Assembly: GCA_947502305.1 (NCBI GenBank)
Contig: CANMZA010000002.1
Coordinates: 463,041 to 527,040, forward strand
Length of the DNA stretch: 64,000 bases
DNA from: an uncultured Erythrobacter sp.
GTDB taxonomy: Bacteria > Pseudomonadota > Alphaproteobacteria > Sphingomonadales > Sphingomonadaceae
Reading direction: 5' to 3'
Shown: in pieces, positions 8,858 to 17,796 of the stretch
How the letters are laid out: every line of letters begins with the position of its first letter
How positions within the stretch are numbered: the stretch's first letter is position 1
Notes under the pieces: model-generated
The model's input: only the letters and a program-made list of their open reading frames with translations
What the model was told of the DNA's origin: nothing
The model's database searches: none
Position numbers and translations under genes: made by a program

Positions 8858-9724
8858 ATGACCTTTTCTCTTTCCGGTTTTGACCTTTCCGCCTTCATTC
8901 GCTCCACTCTCGACGAAGACCTTGGGGTCGGGCTCGAAGGAGGCGGGCTCGACGTTACTTCTGAGAGCGTAATCCCGGCCGATGCGCGCTTTGCGGGCGT
9001 CATGGACAGCCGCGATCCTATCGTGGTCGCTGGCCTGCCTCTGGCGGAGGCGTTTTTTCGCCATCTTGATCCGGATTGCGTGATTGAAACCCTGGTGAGT
9101 GACGGAGACAGCGTCGCAGCGGGCACCGATTTGATGCGGCTGACGGGCAATGCCCGCGCTTTGCTGACCGCCGAACGCAGCGCGCTTAATATTGTGCAGC
9201 ACCTGTCAGGCATTGCCACAATGGCCCGCGAATATGTCGATGCGATGCGCGAAGGGTCAGCGACCTGCACCTTGCTCGACACGCGCAAAACCCTGCCCGG
9301 CCTGCGCGTGCTGGAAAAATACGCGACCCGTCAGGGCGGCGCGCAAAACCACCGCATGGGATTGTGGGATGCGGCGATGATTAAGGACAACCACGTCGCC
9401 GTTGCCGGTAGCGTCGGAGAAGCGGTGCGCCGCGCGCGCGATGCGGGGGTAAAGCCGATCATTTGCGAAGTGGACCGGCTGGATCAGATTGAACCGGCAC
9501 TGGCAGCGGGCGCGCATCACCTCTTGCTCGACAATATGTCGCCGGACGTGCTGCGCGAAGCGGTCGGCATGGTGGCGGGGCGAGCAGCCACCGAAGCATC
9601 GGGCGGGATCAACCTTGAAACCATCGCCGCAAAAGCAGCCAGCGGCGTCGATTATTGTAGCGTTGGGCGACTGACGCAGAGCGCCCCGGCTGCGGATGTT
9701 GGGCTGGATTTCAAGCCAGTATGA
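8858..9724 (+). CDS. nadC: Nicotinate-nucleotide pyrophosphorylase (carboxylating)
   Basis: 288 residues with the NadC hallmarks: TAERSALNIVQHLSGIAT, the DTRKT phosphate-binding loop, KYATRQGGAQNHRMGL and the IKDNH motif, and near the C-terminus EASGGI followed by GVDYCSVGRLT. The enzyme converts quinolinate and PRPP to nicotinate mononucleotide, CO2 and PPi in de novo NAD synthesis. No nadA or nadB is present in this window. The length is normal for the family. The stop overlaps the next start by 4 nt (ATGA). Confidence 0.96.
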   Translation: MTFSLSGFDLSAFIRSTLDEDLGVGLEGGGLDVTSESVIPADARFAGVMDSRDPIVVAGLPLAEAFFRHLDPDCVIETLVSDGDSVAAGTDLMRLTGNARALLTAERSALNIVQHLSGIATMAREYVDAMREGSATCTLLDTRKTLPGLRVLEKYATRQGGAQNHRMGLWDAAMIKDNHVAVAGSVGEAVRRARDAGVKPIICEVDRLDQIEPALAAGAHHLLLDNMSPDVLREAVGMVAGRAATEASGGINLETIAAKAASGVDYCSVGRLTQSAPAADVGLDFKPV

Positions 9725-10182
9725 GATTGGCGCGGGGGCCTAGGCCTTGGCCGATTTGGGTGTTTGCCGCCGCGTTTCTAGGCGCGGCAACCTATTCCTA
9801 CATTCTCGATCTCACCACTCTGCCCCTTCAACAGGCGGCCTTTGAAGCGCTGCTGCCTTGGGCCGGTTGGGACCGCGATTGGACGATAGTCGCGCTATCC
9901 GCGGTACTCTCGATCGCTTTTATCCCGGTCCTCTGGATCTGCTTGTTTGCGGGCAAGGTCGCGCGCGCGATTGTGACAGTTTTTACGGCGATCAAGCTGC
10001 TCGATGTCCCCGCCATGATCGCCTTATATTCCGCGTCCTATCCAAACGTGCGAATAACGTATTTTTTGGAACCCGCCCTAATAGGGATCGCAGTGATCTG
10101 CCTGTTCCTTCCGGCAAGCCGATCTTGGTTCAACCCCCCACAAGAAGCCACCCATGAAGACCGCAATATTGACCTTGATTAG
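9721..10182 (+). CDS. Hypothetical four-helix membrane protein
   Basis: 153 residues with four hydrophobic segments (about residues 10-28, 55-75, 80-98 and 115-130) and short polar ends. The start overlaps the nadC stop by four bases (ATGA), so it is probably translated from the nadC transcript. Its 3' end overlaps the RNase T2 start by 29 nt in a different frame. No family is recognised. An NAD-related transport role would be a guess based only on position. Confidence 0.6.
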   Translation: MRLARGPRPWPIWVFAAAFLGAATYSYILDLTTLPLQQAAFEALLPWAGWDRDWTIVALSAVLSIAFIPVLWICLFAGKVARAIVTVFTAIKLLDVPAMIALYSASYPNVRITYFLEPALIGIAVICLFLPASRSWFNPPQEATHEDRNIDLD

Positions 10183-10876
10183 AGCAGCAACAGCCGCGTT
10201 AGCGATTGCGGCCCTGCTGCCCGTGACCGCCAGCGCACAGGCATACCAATGCCGCGCCCCGCAAATCAGCAGCGTGCCCCGCATCGCGCCGGAACGCGCC
10301 CGCGTGGTGCCGACCACCGGCTACACACTCGCGCTCAGCTGGTCGCCCGCCTTTTGCCGCACGCGCGAAAGCAGCCGGGCGCACCGGGCACAATGTTCCG
10401 GCGACAATGGCCGCTTTGGCTTGATCGTTCACGGTCTGTGGCCGCAAGGTTCGCGCACATGGCCGCAATGGTGCCAGACCCGCGAAACGCTGACCCCGCG
10501 CGAGGTTCGCAGCAATATGTGCATGATGCCGTCCGCCCGTCTGATCGCGCGCCAATGGGCAAAGCACGGCAGTTGCATGACGCGCCGTCCGGAAACCTAT
10601 TTCGCCGTAACGCGCATCTTGTGGGAAAGCCTGCGCATCCCCGATTTTGACCGGATCAGCCGCGAAGATGGATTAACCGCAGGCCGGATCCGCCGCGCTC
10701 TGGCGGATGCCAATGACGGCCTGTCCCCTTCGCAAATCGGCGTGAAGCTGAATGGCGAGGGTTGGTTGCAGGAAATCCGGCTATGCTACGGCGCGCGGTT
10801 CAGGCCCACCCGCTGCGATGATCGCCGCTTTGGCGCGCGCGATGGACGGCGGGCGCAGATTTGGCGGGGGCTATGA
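10154..10876 (+). CDS. Exported ribonuclease T2 family protein
   Basis: 240 residues with a signal peptide ending near ASAQAYQC. Both conserved active-site segments of the T2 family are present: CAS1 as IVHGLWPQ with His93 and CAS2 as QWAKHGSC with His138. Multiple Cys residues after the signal peptide fit the disulfide-bonded periplasmic fold. T2 enzymes cleave single-stranded RNA through 2',3'-cyclic phosphates, and bacterial members (RNase I type) act in the periplasm. The start overlaps the preceding gene by 29 nt; the signal peptide supports this start. Confidence 0.9.
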   Translation: MKTAILTLIRAATAALAIAALLPVTASAQAYQCRAPQISSVPRIAPERARVVPTTGYTLALSWSPAFCRTRESSRAHRAQCSGDNGRFGLIVHGLWPQGSRTWPQWCQTRETLTPREVRSNMCMMPSARLIARQWAKHGSCMTRRPETYFAVTRILWESLRIPDFDRISREDGLTAGRIRRALADANDGLSPSQIGVKLNGEGWLQEIRLCYGARFRPTRCDDRRFGARDGRRAQIWRGL

Positions 10877-10895
10877 TTTGGGGCTTTAAACGGCC

Positions 10896-11366
10896 TTAGA
10901 GGTCCATGACCCAGTCACGCTGTTGATCGGTATCAGGAACTTGCAAACCGCGTGCCTCCCCAATCAGGTGGAGAGCCTGTTTCGGATCTGAACCTGCCGA
11001 AACCAGCACTGCCGCAGCCATCAATGATGACCGTCCAATCCCAGCGCGGCAATGGATCGCGATTCCTTCTGAGCGCTTCGATAGTTCACCTGCGAGTTGC
11101 AGTGCAGCCGCATGATCGGCGGGGGTTTGCCGATCAGCAATTGGAAAAGAGATGAACTCGATTCCATGCGCTTTGCAAATCTCCGGTTCAGCCTGCAGAC
11201 CAAGATCATCGACCTCGTCACGTTCAAGCAAGCTCACGGCCACATTTACTCCTTGGCGAGCCCAATTGATTATTTCGTCCTCAAGCCAATCGCCGGCTCT
11301 CGGGCGGGCCATGATCGCCACCCTTGGCGACAGGCCGGTCGCAATCCAATAGATGTCAGATATCAC
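10896..11366 (-). CDS. Dual-specificity/tyrosine phosphatase-like protein
   Basis: 156 residues from the GTG at 11366, which has GAGGG 8 nt upstream; a longer frame exists but would overlap tadA. The PTP loop HCRAGIGRSS contains the catalytic Cys (about residue 106) and Arg, and a likely general-acid Asp lies upstream near ADRQTPAD. The short length fits cytosolic dual-specificity phosphatases rather than classical PTPs. It lies about 20 nt downstream of tadA on the same strand and probably shares its transcript. Substrate unknown. Confidence 0.82.
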   Translation of the reverse strand: MISDIYWIATGLSPRVAIMARPRAGDWLEDEIINWARQGVNVAVSLLERDEVDDLGLQAEPEICKAHGIEFISFPIADRQTPADHAAALQLAGELSKRSEGIAIHCRAGIGRSSLMAAAVLVSAGSDPKQALHLIGEARGLQVPDTDQQRDWVMDL

Positions 11367-11385
11367 CGCCTGATCCCTCGCCCCA

Positions 11386-11841
11386 TCACCGCCGCTCCTT
11401 AAAAAACGCGCGCAACATCTCCGCCGCCGCCTCTTCGCCCATGCCTGAATACACCTCCGGCTTGTGCAGGCATTGTTTGTGTTCAAACACCCGCGCGCCG
11501 TGTTCAACCGCGCCGCCTTTTGGATCGCTGGCGGCATAATAGACCCGCCCGATCCGCGCATGCACAATCGCCCCGGCACACATCGCGCAAGGCTCCAGCG
11601 TCACCCACAATTCGCAATCGCTCAGTCGCTCACTATCCAATGCCAGGCATGCCGCCCGAATCGCGCAGATTTCTGCGTGGGCGGTCGGATCGCTCAGCGC
11701 TCTTGGCTCATTGCGGCCTTCTGCTATCACTTGCCCGTGCCGGGTGATTACCGCGCCCACGGGCACTTCGCCTGCATCCGCGGCGCGGCGCGCAAGTTCC
11801 ATCGCGCGGGCCATGGGTTCGGGAAAAGGCAGGGCAGACAT
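11386..11841 (-). CDS. tadA: tRNA-specific adenosine deaminase
   Basis: 151 residues with the cytidine-deaminase-fold zinc motifs HAE (in PTAHAEICAI) and PCAMCAGA, and the general sequence of TadA, which converts A34 to inosine in the tRNA-Arg(ACG) anticodon. I chose ATG 11841 because GAGG lies 5 nt upstream; an ATG at 11859 would add six residues. A free-base deaminase such as guanine deaminase is less likely given the close match to TadA order and length. Divergent from rpmB. Confidence 0.92.
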   Translation of the reverse strand: MSALPFPEPMARAMELARRAADAGEVPVGAVITRHGQVIAEGRNEPRALSDPTAHAEICAIRAACLALDSERLSDCELWVTLEPCAMCAGAIVHARIGRVYYAASDPKGGAVEHGARVFEHKQCLHKPEVYSGMGEEAAAEMLRAFFKERR

Positions 11842-12006
11842 GTTCGCCTCGCTAGCCATCGCGCCGTGATCGTGCAACTTTGCTTGACCAAAGCGGCGCG
11901 CACCGCTATCCGCGCCGCTTTCCAGAGGCACCCGATATTCGGATCGTTTGTATAAGCGATTCGCCATTCGGCCTTTGCCCGACAATTTGAACAGATGAGA
12001 GATATC

Positions 12007-12297
12007 ATGTCGCGTATTTGCGAACTGACCGGCAAAGGTCGCCAGGTTGGCCACAATGTGAGCCACGCTAACAACAAGACCAAGCGCGTTTTCCTGCCTA
12101 ACTTGCAGAAAGTTACGCTGCTGAGTGAAACTCTGGACCGCAGCTTCCGCTTCCGCGTATCGACCAATGGTCTGCGTTCGGTGGAGCACAATGGCGGGCT
12201 GGATAACTGGCTGCTGAAAACGAAAGACGAAAAGCTTTCGGACCGCGCGATCAAAGTGAAGCGCGAGCTTAAGAAAGCGGCTGCCGCAGCTGCTTAA
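12007..12297 (+). CDS. rpmB: 50S ribosomal protein L28
   Basis: 96 residues beginning [11 protein letters not shown] with [13 protein letters not shown] and the basic C-terminal region typical of L28. It has no zinc-ribbon CxxC pairs, only the single Cys near the N-terminus, as in the C-minus form. Start 12007 is chosen over 11995 because it matches the family start. A strong intrinsic terminator follows, so it is a single-gene transcript. Confidence 0.96.
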   Translation: MSRICELTGKGRQVGHNVSHANNKTKRVFLPNLQKVTLLSETLDRSFRFRVSTNGLRSVEHNGGLDNWLLKTKDEKLSDRAIKVKRELKKAAAAAA

Positions 12298-12356
12298 GCG
12301 CCTGCGCTGAGGCGCTTGGCTGAGGGTTCATCCGAGGCCGAAACAATTACGCTTTT

Positions 12357-12393
12357 AAAAAGGGCGCGCGATTCGGTTCGCGCGCCCTTTTTT
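12357..12393 (+). terminator. Intrinsic terminator of rpmB
   Basis: A long GC-rich stem (AAAAGGGCGCGCGA pairing with TCGCGCGCCCTTTT) around a 6-nt loop ends in a run of T residues. It lies about 60 nt after the rpmB stop. The flanking A and T runs would also let it work on the opposite strand. Confidence 0.88.
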
Positions 12394-12461
12394 GTCTCTC
12401 ACGGAAATTCGCTGCGCTCATTCCTCCGAGGGGCGGCCTGACCGGCCGGCGCGTGGTCACG

Positions 12462-12482
12462 CTTGCGGACCCTGCGGGTCCG
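12462..12482. repeat. Third copy of the GC-rich palindromic repeat
   Basis: CTTG followed by the palindrome CGGACCCTGCGGGTCCG (12466-12482), differing by one central base from the two copies near 8.8 kb. The bases just upstream (CGGCCTGACCGGCCGGC) are also GC-rich and self-complementary, as at the first locus, so the repeat unit may be larger than the core. Confidence 0.55.
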
Positions 12483-12497
12483 ATGGTGCGTTGCGTT

Positions 12498-13559
12498 CTA
12501 AGGGTTTGTGGTACTAGACGGCCAGTCTAGGCGAACTAGCAGGCTGCGCTGAAACACTGACAGATTGTCGTCGGATATGAGGTAGATCGCTCCCTCGCGG
12601 CCGTTTTGGTCTTGCGGGCTAGTTTCTTGCAGGCTGGACACATAGGCAATGCCTTCAAAATTCTCGCCAAACAGCGACCCTTCCAACTGCGCGATGACCT
12701 CTCCGCTCCAGACACCGCCCGCCGCAATGTCACTGGGGTCAGCGCGCATGATCGCCGCGTCGAAAGTCGCCGGGACCGTGATCTGCAAGCGGCGCAGCAG
12801 GATCAAGACCGAACCGTCGGGCAATTGCGTCGCATCAACCGGCGAATATTTGGGCGGGGTGGACAGGCGGAATGTCACCGGATCTGCAGCCGCATCCTCC
12901 ACCGGATCACCGGCAAACAAGACGCCGGGCCGGGTCGCGCGGCCATCATATTCATGGCCGCTGCCCTCTGGCGCCTCGGCAAGGATGATAAAGCGGCCAT
13001 CGGCCAATCGCACCATCGCCTCTGGCCCGGAATTGGCGCTCCACCGCCGTATTTCCGGAGGCGCAATGCGCGCGCTGGTTCCGTCCGTCTGGTCGCGTTG
13101 GACCGCGTTAAACCCCTCATACGCGGTCCATAATGTACCGGTGTCAGGATCGCGGGCCATCGCCTCAAGGTCGAACATGCTGGCGAAAGAGCCGCGCCGA
13201 TGGGCGAAATAGGTGAAGGTCAGGCCGCTTTCGACCGGTTCGCCAGCATCCAGCGGAATGGCGAGCGTCCAGCCCTTGTCACTGCCCGCGAGCAAAGCAC
13301 CCTCATTTGTGTTTTCGCCCATGATCGCGCCCGAATTAACAAGCGCGGAAAAGCCGCCGAAAAACGGACTGGAGGCGGTGAGTTGCCACACGCCAGTGAC
13401 CTGCAATTGCCCGCTAACGCCGCTGCTTTGCGCCAACGGCGTCACCGAAATCGCGATATTTTGCGGGTCGTGATCATAATGCGTGCGCAGGAAAGTCCCC
13501 GGCGCAAGGCCAAGTGCAATCGCACAAATCAAGGCAAGGCGGCGGGGGTGGCGGATCAT
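12498..13559 (-). CDS. Exported esterase-like activity of phytase family protein
   Basis: 353 residues with a signal peptide (LALICAIALGLAPGTF). The body resembles the phytase-like PF13449 beta-propeller: FGGFSALV near the start, FDLEAMARDPDTGTLWTAYE, and ENFEGIAYV near the end, blades rich in Gly and Asp. Members are annotated as esterase-like or phytase-like, and few have been tested. It is monocistronic or leads nothing obvious; the next gene on this strand upstream is the M23 lipoprotein, 40 nt away. Confidence 0.75.
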   Translation of the reverse strand: MIRHPRRLALICAIALGLAPGTFLRTHYDHDPQNIAISVTPLAQSSGVSGQLQVTGVWQLTASSPFFGGFSALVNSGAIMGENTNEGALLAGSDKGWTLAIPLDAGEPVESGLTFTYFAHRRGSFASMFDLEAMARDPDTGTLWTAYEGFNAVQRDQTDGTSARIAPPEIRRWSANSGPEAMVRLADGRFIILAEAPEGSGHEYDGRATRPGVLFAGDPVEDAAADPVTFRLSTPPKYSPVDATQLPDGSVLILLRRLQITVPATFDAAIMRADPSDIAAGGVWSGEVIAQLEGSLFGENFEGIAYVSSLQETSPQDQNGREGAIYLISDDNLSVFQRSLLVRLDWPSSTTNP

Positions 13560-13599
13560 TCTTAGCCCTAGTCCCGCTTATGCGGTCAGCCTGTGGCCG

Positions 13600-14580
13600 T
13601 CAGTTCATCGGGCCGACGAAAAGCAGCGGGTCAAGCCGCGCCGCTTTCCATTTCAGACCCCAATGCAAATGCGGTCCCGTCGCGCGGCCGGTCGATCCGA
13701 CATTGCCAATGTGCTGGCCCTGCGTGACGGATTGCCCTTCCTCGACGACGATCCGGCTGGCGTGGAGAAAGGCGCTGTTTAGCCCCTGTCCGTGGTCGAT
13801 AATGATCAATCCGCCCTCTAGGCTGAAACCGGTGCGGGCCAAGACGACCACGCCGTCCGCTGGCGCGACGAACGGCACGCCGTTACCCGGCGCAATGTCG
13901 ATGCCGCCGTGATAGCTGCCCGGTTCACCGCGATAGATGCGTTGACGGCCAAAGCGGCCCGATATCCGCCCCTTTACCGGCCAGATGAAATCCTGGCTCC
14001 ACCCCTGCGCGCCGGTTTCTTGCGCGCGTGATGCCACGATGGCGTTCAATTCCGGGCGGCGGCGGGCCATGAAACTGGCGCTGGCCCCGCCGGGGCGGCG
14101 CGCAATATTGACGCGTTCAATCTGCCAATCGCGCGGGCTAATGGTGAGGGTTTCGCGGACGATTTGCCCGCTGCTGAGCGTGGCAGAAAGCGCCAATGTG
14201 CCCGCAGAATCGCGGTCAAAAGCTGCGAAAAATGTGCCATCCTCGGCAATGGAGAGCGTTTGTTCGCCGAGCGAGGCTTGCACTGTGCTGTCTGGCGCTT
14301 GCCCGCGAATATAGCCGCCTTGCGTCAGTTCCCCTGAGTAAGAAAAGCGCGTGTTTTGCACCGCAATTGGCGTGGGTTCCGGGGCCGGAGCGGGTGCAGA
14401 AGCCGGAGCCACCTGCGCTTCTGGCAAGGTCTGCTCCACGGCGATATTCTGCGGAGCCTCCGCCGCATTCGCACTCGCGCTTTCCGGCGCGGCTGCCTCG
14501 CTGCCGGTGCAGCTTGCCAAAGCGGAAATGCCAAAAACGGCGGGGGCGAATAGGGTCCAGCCCATCAATTTGCTGATCAT
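13600..14580 (-). CDS. M23 family metallopeptidase, lipoprotein
   Basis: 326 residues starting with a lipoprotein signal (lipobox ALAS-C near residue 24), then an Ala/Pro/Glu linker, a beta-rich region, and a C-terminal LytM domain with GRFG, HGGID, the inner FLHAS segment and the catalytic HLHWG. All zinc ligands of M23 are present, so it may be an active peptidoglycan endopeptidase rather than an EnvC-like degenerate activator. The start overlaps the DUF2093 stop by 4 nt. Confidence 0.88.
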   Translation of the reverse strand: MISKLMGWTLFAPAVFGISALASCTGSEAAAPESASANAAEAPQNIAVEQTLPEAQVAPASAPAPAPEPTPIAVQNTRFSYSGELTQGGYIRGQAPDSTVQASLGEQTLSIAEDGTFFAAFDRDSAGTLALSATLSSGQIVRETLTISPRDWQIERVNIARRPGGASASFMARRRPELNAIVASRAQETGAQGWSQDFIWPVKGRISGRFGRQRIYRGEPGSYHGGIDIAPGNGVPFVAPADGVVVLARTGFSLEGGLIIIDHGQGLNSAFLHASRIVVEEGQSVTQGQHIGNVGSTGRATGPHLHWGLKWKAARLDPLLFVGPMN

Positions 14581-14780
14581 CCCGCTTCCATCAGACGGCG
14601 CGTGGCGATCTCACAACTTGCATAGGCCTCCTGATGTTCGGCGCTCCAATACCGCAATTCCTCCAGCGGAATCACCTCGCCCGACACCGCGCAAAGCACG
14701 TGTTTACCCGGGCGCAAAACGCGGAAGTTTGAGGGGCCATAATAGAGTTTGGCGGCTTTATCGCTGGTCGACATCAACAT
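14577..14780 (-). CDS. DUF2093 domain-containing small protein
   Basis: 67 residues matching the DUF2093 pattern (KLYYGPSNFRVLRPGKHV, IPLEELRYWS), an alphaproteobacterial family of unknown function. It is soluble, with no signal peptide or membrane segment. It ends in a 4-nt overlap with the M23 gene and begins 23 nt after xseA, so xseA, DUF2093 and M23 appear to be one transcript. Confidence 0.82.
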   Translation of the reverse strand: MLMSTSDKAAKLYYGPSNFRVLRPGKHVLCAVSGEVIPLEELRYWSAEHQEAYASCEIATRRLMEAG

Positions 14781-14803
14781 GGTGCACTCCTTAGCACGGA
14801 GTT

Positions 14804-16279
14804 CTATCCGAACAAATCATCTTGCTCTGGTTGAGATTGGGCGCGCGGCTTTGATGCTCGCGGTTTTTTAACAGGCGGCGCAGGCGGCGGGGCATCACCA
14901 ACCCCAACACCCAAATTTCCATCCTTGAATTGCAAAGTCAGCGCCCTCTCCGCCTCGGCCTGCGCCTTACCTGTCAACGCTTTGCCCGCCGCATCGCGGA
15001 CAATCGCATAGCCGCGCTCCAACGGTTTTTCTGGATGCAATTGGCTGGCGATCCGCGACAGCGCAGCCAGCCGCTCGCGCGAGGCAGCCAAAGGCCGCTC
15101 GATCAAGGCTGGCACCAAACGTGAGTTTCCGAGTCGCCGCTGCCGTTCTTCCAAAGCCCGCTCTAACGTCCGGGGTGACAAACGCGCCGCCGCGCCTGCC
15201 AAAGCCTCGCGCCCTTTACCCGCACGGTCCATCAACCCCCGGCGCAATCGTTCTGACAGGTCATCCAGCCGCTGAGCCTGCGCCTGCAGCAAGGTTTCTG
15301 CGCGCGGCATCCGGCGGACCCGCGCCTCTAACCGTTCACGCCCCAATTCCACGGGACGATGCACCGCGCGGCGTTGGCGTGCGGCAAATGCGGCCAAGGT
15401 CGCAGAGAGATCGGCGCGGACCGGCACCGCCATCTCTGCCGCGGCGGTTGGCGTGGGCGCGCGGGCATCGGCGGCATAGTCCGCCAATGTCGTATCGGTT
15501 TCATGCCCCACCGCCGAAATAACCGGAATGGTACATTCGGCAATTGCGCGAACGACGCTCTCTTCGTTGAAACTCCACAGATCCTCTATCGATCCGCCGC
15601 CCCGCGCCACAATCACCAGATCAGGCCGCGCCACCGGACCTGTCCCATCGAGCGCCGAAAATCCTCGAATAGCTCCCGCCACTTGATCCGCCGCGCCCTG
15701 ACCCTGCACCAAAACCGGCCAGACAATCACGTGGCTGGGAAACCGATCCGCCAGCCGGTGCAGAATATCCCGAATAACCGATCCGGTTGGTGACGTGACC
15801 ACACCAATAGTGCGCGGCAAATATGGCAAGCGCCGTTTGCGCCCATTTGCAAACAGCCCCTCCGCCTCCAACCGCGCGCGCGTTTTTTCCAGCAGCGCCA
15901 GCAACGCACCCTCGCCCGCAATCTCCAGCGAATCGATCACAATCTGATATTTGGAACGCCCCGGATAGGTCGTCAGCTTGCCGGTCGCGATGACCTCCAG
16001 CCCATCCGCTGGCACAAATGCCAGCCGCCCCGCATTGCCGCGCCACATCACCCCGTCCAGCACCGCTTTGTCGTCTTTGAGCGCAACATACATGTGCCCC
16101 GACGCCGCGCGTTTCACCCCCGACAATTCCCCGCGCAGCCGGACATAGCCAAACCGGTCCTCCACCGTGCGTTTGAGCGCTTGTGAAATCTCGGTGATCG
16201 ACAGGGGTTCTGCGTTGTCGCCCTGACGCTCTCGCGCTACGAGCGCGTCTTGCGAAGATGATGAAGGAGCGCGCGCCAT
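14804..16279 (-). CDS. xseA: Exodeoxyribonuclease VII large subunit
   Basis: About 491 residues with the N-terminal OB-fold ([27 protein letters not shown]), the catalytic-domain strings [29 protein letters not shown] and [14 protein letters not shown], then a long Arg/Ala-rich coiled-coil tail. XseA with XseB degrades single-stranded DNA into oligonucleotides. I place the start at 16279 because AGGAT at 16284-16288 gives a good ribosome site; this ATG overlaps the purD ATG on the other strand. xseB is not in this window. Confidence 0.94.
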   Translation of the reverse strand: MARAPSSSSQDALVARERQGDNAEPLSITEISQALKRTVEDRFGYVRLRGELSGVKRAASGHMYVALKDDKAVLDGVMWRGNAGRLAFVPADGLEVIATGKLTTYPGRSKYQIVIDSLEIAGEGALLALLEKTRARLEAEGLFANGRKRRLPYLPRTIGVVTSPTGSVIRDILHRLADRFPSHVIVWPVLVQGQGAADQVAGAIRGFSALDGTGPVARPDLVIVARGGGSIEDLWSFNEESVVRAIAECTIPVISAVGHETDTTLADYAADARAPTPTAAAEMAVPVRADLSATLAAFAARQRRAVHRPVELGRERLEARVRRMPRAETLLQAQAQRLDDLSERLRRGLMDRAGKGREALAGAAARLSPRTLERALEERQRRLGNSRLVPALIERPLAASRERLAALSRIASQLHPEKPLERGYAIVRDAAGKALTGKAQAEAERALTLQFKDGNLGVGVGDAPPPAPPVKKPRASKPRAQSQPEQDDLFG

Positions 16280-17588
16280 GAATATCCTGCTTTTGGGCTC
16301 GGGAGGGCGCGAACATGCGTTAGCGTGGAAGCTCGCGCAATCCCCCACCTGCACTCGGCTCTACGCCGCCCCCGGAAATCCCGGCATTGCTGAGGAGGCG
16401 GAGATTGTCACGCTTGATGCGGGCGATCACGCGGCGGTTATCGCATTTTGCAAGTCGCATGACATTGGCTTGGTCGTGATCGGGCCAGAGGCGCCATTGG
16501 TTGATGGTCTGGCGGACAGTTTACGCGGCGCTGACGTGCCAGCATTCGGCCCTTCCCAAGCGGCGGCGCAGTTGGAAGGCAGCAAGGGGTTCACCAAGGA
16601 TCTGTGCGCCCGCGCCAATATCCCCACCGGCGCGTATGTCCGCACCGCTTCGCTGCAAGATGCCAGCCGCGCCCTGCAAGGCTTCACGCCGCCTTATGTG
16701 CTGAAAGCTGACGGTCTGGCGGCGGGTAAAGGCGTGGTTATCGCCGAAACGCTCGAAGCCGCCGAAGCCGCACTGGCCGATATGTTTGGCGGACAATTTG
16801 GCGATGCCGGCGCAGAGGTCGTGATCGAGGAATTTTTGAGCGGCGAAGAAGCCAGTTTCTTCGCGCTAACGGATGGCAAAAACGTCATCCCCTTTGGCAC
16901 GGCGCAAGATCACAAACAGGTTGGCGAAGGTGATACTGGCCCCAATACCGGCGGCATGGGCGCCTATTCCCCCGCGCCGGTGCTGACCGCCGCGTTGCAA
17001 GAACAGACGTTGGAAACGATCATCAAACCCACCGTCGCGGCGATGGCGGCGGCGGGCACGCCCTATTCCGGCGTGCTCTATGCCGGATTGATGCTCACGC
17101 AGACCGGCCCGCAATTGATCGAATATAATTGCCGATTTGGCGACCCGGAATGCCAAGTGTTGATGATGCGATTGCAGGAAGGATCAGGGGGCGATTTGGC
17201 CGCCATCATGCTGGCCTGCGCGCAGGGCGAATTGAGCGGGGTTGAGGCAGATTTTTCCGAGGAAACCGCGCTAACCGTGGTCATGGCGGCAAAGGGTTAT
17301 CCCGGAACGCCGGAAAAAGGCGGCGCGATTGATTTGGGTGAGGCTGATGGCGGGCCTGAAGGTAGCAGGGCGAAAGGCCGCGGGACGAAAGTCTTTCATG
17401 CCGGGACCAAGATCGGCGCAGACGGCACGTTGATCGCCAATGGCGGGCGCGTGCTGAACGTGACGGCAAGCGGGGCCAACGTGACGCAGGCTCAGCGCAG
17501 CGCCTATGAAGCGGTGGATGCAGTGCGTTTCGAAAGCGGGTTTTGCAGGCGCGATATCGGCTGGAAAGAGGTCGCACGGGAGGGGTGA
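16278..17588 (+). CDS. purD: Phosphoribosylamine--glycine ligase
   Basis: 436 residues with the GARS signature: N-terminal [16 protein letters not shown], the ATP-grasp segment [16 protein letters not shown], and [17 protein letters not shown]. PurD joins 5-phosphoribosylamine to glycine with ATP hydrolysis in purine synthesis. AAGGAG lies 8 nt before the ATG. The start codon overlaps the oppositely oriented xseA start. One oddity is a short insertion ([20 protein letters not shown]) in the C-terminal domain. Confidence 0.96.
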   Translation: MNILLLGSGGREHALAWKLAQSPTCTRLYAAPGNPGIAEEAEIVTLDAGDHAAVIAFCKSHDIGLVVIGPEAPLVDGLADSLRGADVPAFGPSQAAAQLEGSKGFTKDLCARANIPTGAYVRTASLQDASRALQGFTPPYVLKADGLAAGKGVVIAETLEAAEAALADMFGGQFGDAGAEVVIEEFLSGEEASFFALTDGKNVIPFGTAQDHKQVGEGDTGPNTGGMGAYSPAPVLTAALQEQTLETIIKPTVAAMAAAGTPYSGVLYAGLMLTQTGPQLIEYNCRFGDPECQVLMMRLQEGSGGDLAAIMLACAQGELSGVEADFSEETALTVVMAAKGYPGTPEKGGAIDLGEADGGPEGSRAKGRGTKVFHAGTKIGADGTLIANGGRVLNVTASGANVTQAQRSAYEAVDAVRFESGFCRRDIGWKEVAREG

Positions 17589-17627
17589 TTTTCCTACCCT
17601 CTCAGAAACCGATAGCAGTTGACGGCT

Positions 17628-17644
17628 GAATCAGATTCTGATTC
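17628..17644. other. Palindrome containing three GANTC sites
   Basis: GAATCAGATTCTGATTC is a perfect inverted repeat (7-base arms, 3-base centre) 40 nt after the purD stop. It contains three GANTC motifs, the target of the CcrM methyltransferase in alphaproteobacteria. Whether CcrM is present in this organism cannot be seen here. Confidence 0.4.
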
Positions 17645-17688
17645 TAAGGCGTAGGTGGCGACTGCCGCCGTAAGTGGACTGTCAGATC

Positions 17689-17796
17689 TTACTTACAAGG
17701 CTTGGGCTTCGAACGGCGATGCGGTTTAACCCGCACCGTCTTCGGCCCAGGCTTTTTCGTAGTCCGGACCCTGCGGGTTACCTTCTTACAAGCCAT
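17689..17796 (-). CDS. Small highly basic protein, 35 residues
   Basis: A short open frame starting MACKKVTRRVRTT and ending SKPKPCK, with about half its residues Lys or Arg, plus Pro and two Cys near the ends. GGAGG lies 5 nt before the ATG, a near-ideal ribosome site, and no other gene overlaps it. It could be a nucleic-acid-binding mini-protein. I do not recognise a family. Part of its coding sequence (17764-17777) matches the core of the GC-rich repeat seen at 12466, which may be chance. Confidence 0.55.
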   Translation of the reverse strand: MACKKVTRRVRTTKKPGPKTVRVKPHRRSKPKPCK

